A stretch of 53,495 bases of DNA, taken from positions 1 through 53,495 of the forward strand of contig CALHQH010000009.1 in NCBI GenBank assembly GCA_938036625.1, written 5' to 3'. Source of the stretch: an uncultured Candidatus Saccharibacteria bacterium. GTDB taxonomy: Bacteria > Patescibacteriota > Saccharimonadia > Saccharimonadales > Saccharimonadaceae. Positions within the stretch are counted from its first letter, which is position 1, and the number at the start of each line of letters is the position of its first letter. Below are positions 48,953 through 53,495 of the stretch, piece after piece. Under the pieces are notes generated by a model. That model saw only the letters and a list, made by a program, of their open reading frames with translations. It was not told where the DNA came from and did no database searches. Position numbers and translations under genes: made by a program.

Positions 48953-49663
48953 TCATAATATCTCCTCCAGCATCACCCCAGTGCGCTTGACCAGCTCGAT
49001 GGTGCGGCGGTAGTGCTGGCGCATCGGGCCAATCACACCAATGTAGCTGCGGTCGCTATAGGGCGAGCGAAATTTGCTAATGATGAGCGTTGCGTCGCTG
49101 CTCTTACCAATGGGATTCTCGCTACCGATATAGACGTTAAGTGGCTCGTTGGGCCGAGCTTCGCGCAGCCACGGCTCGATATTGTCAATCAAATGTGCGA
49201 CCGATTGGACGTGCTTGCCCTCGAGAAATTCTGGCTGGCTAAAGAGCCGACTAATACCATTCATATAGAGTTCACTGCCGATGGTAGCAAAGCCCAGGTT
49301 ACCCGTGAGCTCGACGAGGCTATCAACCGCACTGCGAATGGCTCGGTCAGCTGCATCGAGATGTGAGTTGACGTGCGCTTCGATGGCCTTAGTGCTGCGG
49401 TCAATTCCGCTAGGGAGCTCACTCATCTGAGCGTTGGTGATGCCGTTGACGTAGAAGCGGTAGCCCTTGCTGGTGGGGATACGCCCGGCACTGGTGTGCG
49501 GCGCCTTGACGAAACCCATCTCCTCGAGCTTGGCCATCTCGCTGCGGATAGTTGCACTAGACACCCCAAATAGCTTCGCTAGCGTCACACTCCCCACAGG
49601 GGCAGCGATCTCGGCGTATTGCTCAATGATGGCAGAAAGAATCGCTTGTTGCCGTTCGGTCAT
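48953..49663 (-). CDS. hrcA: Heat-inducible transcription repressor HrcA (short form)
   Basis: 236 aa, about 100 shorter than typical HrcA. The winged helix is clear: SAIIEQYAEIAAPVGSVTLA, FGVSSATIRSEMAKLEEMGF, then APHTSAGRIPTSKGYRFYV, and the end holds the dimerisation part (DRSYIGVIGPMRQHYRRTIELV). The middle insertion domain is reduced. HrcA binds CIRCE and needs GroEL in other bacteria. A TATAAT ends 6 bases before the ATG and a CIRCE element overlaps the promoter, so it represses itself. Confidence 0.95.
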   Translation of the reverse strand: MTERQQAILSAIIEQYAEIAAPVGSVTLAKLFGVSSATIRSEMAKLEEMGFVKAPHTSAGRIPTSKGYRFYVNGITNAQMSELPSGIDRSTKAIEAHVNSHLDAADRAIRSAVDSLVELTGNLGFATIGSELYMNGISRLFSQPEFLEGKHVQSVAHLIDNIEPWLREARPNEPLNVYIGSENPIGKSSDATLIISKFRSPYSDRSYIGVIGPMRQHYRRTIELVKRTGVMLEEIL

Positions 49664-49683
49664 AGTCGCATTATAGCGCAGGT

Positions 49684-49710
49684 TTGGCACTCTCGTCAAT
49701 AGAGTGCTAA
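49684..49710. promoter_or_regulatory. CIRCE operator 3 (hrcA autoregulation)
   Basis: TTGGCACTC, nine bases and GAGTGCTAA match CIRCE with one mismatch. It covers the -35 region (TTGACG in the loop) of the hrcA promoter, whose TATAAT lies 18 bases further on. Confidence 0.9.
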
Positions 49711-49714
49711 TGAG

Positions 49715-50599
49715 CTAGTGAAAGATGTAGCCTATTCCTTGCTGCTTAACCGCTGCGATAACCTGCTCGATGTTAGCAAAAGCGTTGCTACTTGAGATCG
49801 AACCATTGATAGAATGGCGGGCTGCATCAACCCGCATCGCTGTCGACATTGCTGCAAGATATCGCTCACGCATCGCTGGTGACCCCTGTGCAATTGCTCG
49901 GCTCACTGCCGCATTAACGCTAAAAGCGACAATCTCGGTGATGGCGCGATATCGATCCCTCTTCTCCTCATGATATATCGGATGATGAACAAAATGGCTT
50001 AGGTGGACTGCCTCATGAATAACTTCGTGTGCAGCAATAAGTGTCTGCGATCTATCGGGCCGACCAGGCTGCTTCTTGCGAAGGCTAATGTGTGGGCGTC
50101 CGCTATATGCGCGATAATCTGGTGCGATGATTATTGACTTAGCATAGGTAATGGCGTGTTGCCTATCTTGGACGGGCGGTATTTCATCAAGCGGCCACGC
50201 TTCTGACGTAAAGAGGTCTGCTATAGCTTCTGGATGTTGCGCTACTCTTGCTACATTACGGCGTTGAGTTGGTGAGGGATAGCACATTGGTGATCGTACA
50301 TGGTCATTTGCAGGCACAGCAATGAGTGGATATACATCGCGCTCTTGCCATTGTCCGTGCGGATATTCGCGTGGTGGTGAGAGTATACCACGGCGAGTCA
50401 CACGACAAGCATGGAGCGTATCCAGCGTTGTCGCAAGTATACAGACGTTTCCCAGTGCCTCTTGCACTCTCGGGAGGTCGGCAATTTCGTGTGCTAACTC
50501 CAGCCCATCACGAGCAAGCGTATAGCCATACCCCCGCTCTTGGGTGGAGCTATACCACTCTTGGATCGATTGTGGTCCAGTATGCCAGCGGCGTGTCAC
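49715..50599 (-). CDS. Putative zinc metallopeptidase-like protein (HEVIH motif)
   Basis: 294 aa. The zincin motif HEVIHEAVH is at residues 191-199 (His191, Glu192, His195), with a possible third ligand at His199 or Glu222 (AITEIVAF). The N-terminal 180 residues are not recognised. There is no signal peptide, so the enzyme is cytoplasmic. Catalysis is inferred from the motif only. A GTG start with GGAGGG 9 bases upstream is used. Two small CxxC-containing genes lie just upstream on the same strand and the hrcA promoter starts downstream. Confidence 0.6.
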   Translation of the reverse strand: MTRRWHTGPQSIQEWYSSTQERGYGYTLARDGLELAHEIADLPRVQEALGNVCILATTLDTLHACRVTRRGILSPPREYPHGQWQERDVYPLIAVPANDHVRSPMCYPSPTQRRNVARVAQHPEAIADLFTSEAWPLDEIPPVQDRQHAITYAKSIIIAPDYRAYSGRPHISLRKKQPGRPDRSQTLIAAHEVIHEAVHLSHFVHHPIYHEEKRDRYRAITEIVAFSVNAAVSRAIAQGSPAMRERYLAAMSTAMRVDAARHSINGSISSSNAFANIEQVIAAVKQQGIGYIFH

Positions 50600-50720
50600 A
50601 GAGAGTTACCCTCCACTCCTTGGTCGTCGAAATCGCGGTGCAGGAGCGATGACGACATACATGCAGTGATCTTTATCTCTACTGCCTTGTCATTTCTTCT
50701 TACTATTTTACCTATCACAA

Positions 50721-51023
50721 CTAGCGCTCCTTACACTGAGCAATGAGCTGGCTCAGCTCATCTCTTGCCTGCAGATTCTGCTGCTTGAGCCGATCCATAG
50801 CACGCACGATGGCCTTACCCAGGTCGGGGTCACCATCTGCAATGTCAAAGCAATTTTTCCAGAGCTCACTATACGTCCAAGCCATCATCGCTATCCTGCG
50901 GCGCAACTCGGCTGCTCGCGGGCAGCCATAGCACTGCTTGGGGATATAAGAAGCCGCAGATATATCTGGCTCATCTAGCCCCTCCACAATGCCATAAAAT
51001 TCTCGTCCTTTGTCTGATGCCAT
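50721..51023 (-). CDS. Small CxxC protein, 100 aa
   Basis: Not recognised. A single CxxC motif (YIPKQCYGCPRAAELRRRI) near residue 33 precedes helix-rich text with Trp-Thr-Tyr and a C-terminal helix with Gln/Glu (RLKQQNLQARDELSQLIA). The text around its CxxC resembles that in the neighbouring 208-aa protein (IPEKCRKCPLLAGIIEAL), suggesting a shared small domain, perhaps metal-binding. GAGGGG is about 15 bases upstream, a weak start. Same strand as the metallopeptidase-like gene. Confidence 0.6.
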   Translation of the reverse strand: MASDKGREFYGIVEGLDEPDISAASYIPKQCYGCPRAAELRRRIAMMAWTYSELWKNCFDIADGDPDLGKAIVRAMDRLKQQNLQARDELSQLIAQCKER

Positions 51024-51091
51024 CAGTGTTTTGTATATTCCCCTCTGTAGTTATTTATTGACGAAATAGGCTGCTATTGCTCGGAGGTGTC

Positions 51092-51718
51092 TCATTCGGA
51101 TGAGTCCTGCTCATCTCCACCAGTACGACGGACTGTCGCTGCTTCGCTACTCTCTCCATTAGGCGCAGCGGGCGAGCCGCACACCTCTACAACCGTTTCT
51201 CCATCTCGACTCGTGCATTTTATAATTCCAAGGCAGCCTGCTGTTTGCTTTTTTATGCCTGGTAGCAACTGATTGAGCGCAGCATCGCCCAGTGCAAGCT
51301 TCATCCTTGCAAACTCCCTATACTCAGCTCGTGCTTCTTCTAGCCGCTCTGGATCCTCTAGGATCTGCTCTATCTCCTCCTCAGACATGCCTTGCACTCG
51401 TAGCCATGTTGTAATATTGTCTGCTGTCTCCAGTGCTGTACGTTCCAGCGCTTCCTTCTGCGCCCATGCCGTTTTGAGCGCTTCTATTATTCCTGCCAGG
51501 AGCGGGCACTTTCGACATTTTTCAGGAATATCACTATCAAGATCAGGGGCAGTCCTCAGCCAATCAACAATATCATTAAACTTATCATCAAGCTGCTCTG
51601 TCACAATATCAGGTAGTGTAGCGATTTTTTGCCCTGTTGTCAATCTGAGTAAATTTGAGCTGCCAAAACTCTGGCAGCTCTCACACCTCTCGTTGTCATC
51701 ACCTCTTCCTTGGAACAT
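51092..51718 (-). CDS. Hypothetical protein with two CxxC motifs, 208 aa
   Basis: Not recognised. The first CxxC is near the start (ERCESCQSFG), the second in IPEKCRKCPLLAGII (about residue 70). The following part is a long helical stretch (ALERTALETADNITTWLRVQ and SEEEIEQILEDPERLEEARAEYREF). Two more Cys (TAGCLGIIKCTSR) give a possible third pair. The tail is acidic and disordered. It is the first of three same-strand genes that could form a unit; the gaps of about 70 and 120 bases leave this open. No homology-based function can be given. Confidence 0.65.
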   Translation of the reverse strand: MFQGRGDDNERCESCQSFGSSNLLRLTTGQKIATLPDIVTEQLDDKFNDIVDWLRTAPDLDSDIPEKCRKCPLLAGIIEALKTAWAQKEALERTALETADNITTWLRVQGMSEEEIEQILEDPERLEEARAEYREFARMKLALGDAALNQLLPGIKKQTAGCLGIIKCTSRDGETVVEVCGSPAAPNGESSEAATVRRTGGDEQDSSE

Positions 51719-51885
51719 TGATAAGGATGAATATTATTCGTGATTATTCAGCTCCTCTCCCTGAGGTCAGGGTTAATTGTTACGATCGATAGTAGCTCCA
51801 TCAGATGAAGTAGCCTATCCCCTCTCACCATACCAGAGTAGAAACAGCGTAACAGTACCTGGTATAACCTACAAATTTGCGACCA

Positions 51886-53316
51886 TTACTTCCCGCTACG
51901 TGCCCGGGTGAAGCGTCGGGCAGCGTCGGTGGAGAACATGAGCACGATGACGATGTTGATACCAATGAAGAGCAGTGTACCAGCCGCCGACCACGTGACC
52001 CTACCGATCGTCAGCCCAAATGAGCTAATCACCGCTGCAAGGCTAGCAATGCTCATCAGCAAAATCCGCGAGCGATCGCTGCCGCGGAAGGTCAGCCCCG
52101 CAAGAAAAATCACGATGCCAATCCACGTCGTGGATACAATGGCCGAGATAGTCGCCACGATATGCGTGGTACTCTCAATGCTCTGCAGCGGCAAGCCACT
52201 CTCGTGAAAAATCCGCACCACCTCCATGCGCAAGTGGCTAAAGTTGAGAATCTCGAAGAAGGTACTCATCGTGGCTACAGCAATCGCCAGACCAATCATA
52301 ATAATCCCAAGGGCGATCTGTGGTGGGCGGCGGCTCAAAAATTGCGACATGAGGGTAGCGTGTTCATCAGGCATAGTCTCGTGCGCCGTTGCATCGAGAA
52401 TCAGATCGGAAGGCACGTCCTCATCTTCGCTTGCCTTGGCACGGACACGGCCAAGCTCAATAACGGGCAGGTCGCCATCGGTGATAATGTTGTCTCCACC
52501 CCCGTTGCGTGAGTGGTAGCCCGTTGAGAAGTCCTCTAATACCGTTAGCTCAATCGAGCGAAGGGCGCGCGTAACCGTCTTGACGACATAGTCGCGCTCG
52601 ATGTCGGTGTTCTCATCGATCTTGTGTGTCACTTGCAACGTAAAGATTGATAGCCCCACACTCTTGTCGTACGTACCAGCCGCCAGCCAGTCCACTTGAT
52701 GCCCACCAGGCAGCAACCACCCCTGGGGACAGCGCCAAAAGCGCACGTGGTGGCGCTTGCCTGGGTTGCCATCGATCTCCTGCTGGTAGGCAAAGTCCTG
52801 CTGCCGGCCAAACAGCACCAGGGGTGAGACGGGGGCATTGGCATAGCTGCGGCGGGTTAGTGTGGCGAGGACAATCCGCCACGACGAGCGCACCGTCACG
52901 TCATCGGCCAGCGCCCAGCCAGCGGCCGTCATGGCACGGTGGAGCTGAGCTTCGCTGCCGCGAAAGGCGAGATTGACTGGGTCGCCAAGGAGACCATCTG
53001 GGGTGCGCGTCCGGCCAATGAAATAATTAGGCACATAAATACTACTCAAGATGCGGTGCAAGCGTGGCAAGGCAAAATACGCCGTAATCACCCACACCAC
53101 AGCAAAGAACCCTACCAGCCACCAGCCACCGGTGTGCCAGCCCTCGCGCCACACCAGCCACACAAACCAAAACGATGCCACCCCGGCAAAGATAAAGAAT
53201 CCTTGATCGACCAACGCCGTGGGCGACCACACTGGCCGACGCAGCGCCAGGGATGAGCGCTGCTTGTGCTCAGCATCACCTGGCTCAGCGGCAGTGCGCG
53301 TGGCTGGCTTGCTCAT
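51886..53316 (-). CDS. Membrane protein with LssY C-terminal-like domain
   Basis: 476 aa. Two N-terminal membrane helices (GFFIFAGVASFWFVWLVW and GWWLVGFFAVVWVITAYFAL) lead to an LssY_C-like domain (PF14067): NYFIGRTRTPDGLLGDPVNL, FRGSEAQLHRAMTAAGWALAD and VRFWRCPQG, typical of proteins annotated as secretion component LssY. At least four more helices form the C-terminal 150 residues. The function of the domain is not established. It begins in an ATGA overlap with the end of gmk, so it is cotranscribed with it. Confidence 0.8.
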   Translation of the reverse strand: MSKPATRTAAEPGDAEHKQRSSLALRRPVWSPTALVDQGFFIFAGVASFWFVWLVWREGWHTGGWWLVGFFAVVWVITAYFALPRLHRILSSIYVPNYFIGRTRTPDGLLGDPVNLAFRGSEAQLHRAMTAAGWALADDVTVRSSWRIVLATLTRRSYANAPVSPLVLFGRQQDFAYQQEIDGNPGKRHHVRFWRCPQGWLLPGGHQVDWLAAGTYDKSVGLSIFTLQVTHKIDENTDIERDYVVKTVTRALRSIELTVLEDFSTGYHSRNGGGDNIITDGDLPVIELGRVRAKASEDEDVPSDLILDATAHETMPDEHATLMSQFLSRRPPQIALGIIMIGLAIAVATMSTFFEILNFSHLRMEVVRIFHESGLPLQSIESTTHIVATISAIVSTTWIGIVIFLAGLTFRGSDRSRILLMSIASLAAVISSFGLTIGRVTWSAAGTLLFIGINIVIVLMFSTDAARRFTRARSGK

Positions 53317-53495
53317 ACATGCTCCGGGTGCTCGCGCAAGAGGCTATCGAGCAAGTCTCGCGCCGCCAAGCGAGCTTCGTCGTCCTTGCGATTATACACA
53401 TCTGGCTTGGAGGCAATCGCCCGCACAATGCGTGCCGTCTCGTCGATATCATCGTTGATGACGAAGTGGTAGTATGGGACTTCGAGTGCGTGAGT
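53313..53495 (-). CDS. gmk: Guanylate kinase, C-terminal 60 residues (window edge)
   Basis: Only the end of the gene is present. The text VPYYHFVINDDIDETARIV, then the final helix (LAARDLLDSLLREHPEHV) matches the C-terminus of guanylate kinase, where the ND-D motif contributes to GMP/ATP-lid packing. The catalytic P-loop is outside the window. The stop overlaps the ATG of the LssY-like gene by 3 bases. Confidence 0.75.
   Translation of the reverse strand, partial: THALEVPYYHFVINDDIDETARIVRAIASKPDVYNRKDDEARLAARDLLDSLLREHPEHV

Noticed and set aside
1..53495. CRISPR arrays, rRNA genes and insertion sequences with transposase
   Set aside because: No regularly spaced repeats, rRNA text or transposase-like frames were seen anywhere in the window.

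Overview
The window is a gene-dense bacterial chromosome segment with standard-code stops (TGA is used as a stop). It fits a small-genome, cell-surface-focused bacterium of the Patescibacteria/CPR type, most likely Saccharibacteria (TM7). The reasons are four prepilin genes in one run plus an isolated fifth, peptidoglycan tailoring genes (MurA, MurB, MurT/GatD), little central metabolism, several divergent housekeeping proteins that have lost zinc-binding cysteines (RecR, MurT), and many genes that look leaderless (a -10 box ending 6-7 bases before the start codon). The lineage is inferred from gene content; there is no rRNA here to confirm it.

Layout. 0-11 kb: partial DHH phosphoesterase, lytic transglycosylase, a large unknown protein, recR-ybaB, a GH5 glycosidase divergent from a GNAT acetyltransferase, a Nudix gene next to tRNA-Glu, a candidate structured RNA, and a divergent sensor kinase/response regulator pair. 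11-20 kb: tRNA-Arg, TM2 protein, tRNA-Lys, folD, murB, a type IV pilin cluster, glyA and an HTH-MurA fusion. 20-28 kb: tRNA-His, an MFS transporter, tRNA-Arg, a queuosine-precursor transporter (YhhQ type) with tgt, a sugar-phosphate transferase, a histidine phosphatase/HD hydrolase cassette between inverted 53-bp repeats, and tRNA-Gly. 28-36 kb: membrane-anchored Clp-like ATPase with a membrane partner, a kinase-like pair, murT-gatD and an OpgC-like acyltransferase. 36-46 kb: tRNA-Arg, GT39-type glycosyltransferase, HdeD-like protein, lone pilin, nucleotide-kinase-like gene, speD-DUF4178-speE, a nitrilase-like gene with an in-frame stop, and FKBP. 46-53.5 kb: CIRCE-controlled hrcA-grpE-(membrane gene)-dnaK, a zincin-like protein with two CxxC proteins, an LssY-like membrane protein and the end of gmk.

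The strongest new idea is regulatory. The start-proximal promoters of murB and of the HTH-MurA gene carry the same palindrome (ATATATCA, 4 bases, TGATATAT) over the -10 box. MurA here carries an XRE-type DNA-binding domain, so it may be a trigger enzyme that controls its own gene and the next enzyme in the pathway. Other leads are two nucleotide-housekeeping cassettes at tRNA 3' ends that share a trailer/terminator module and a dispersed repeat, a Tgt with altered substrate-pocket residues next to a queuosine-precursor transporter, and a free-standing RNA near 8.03-8.27 kb.
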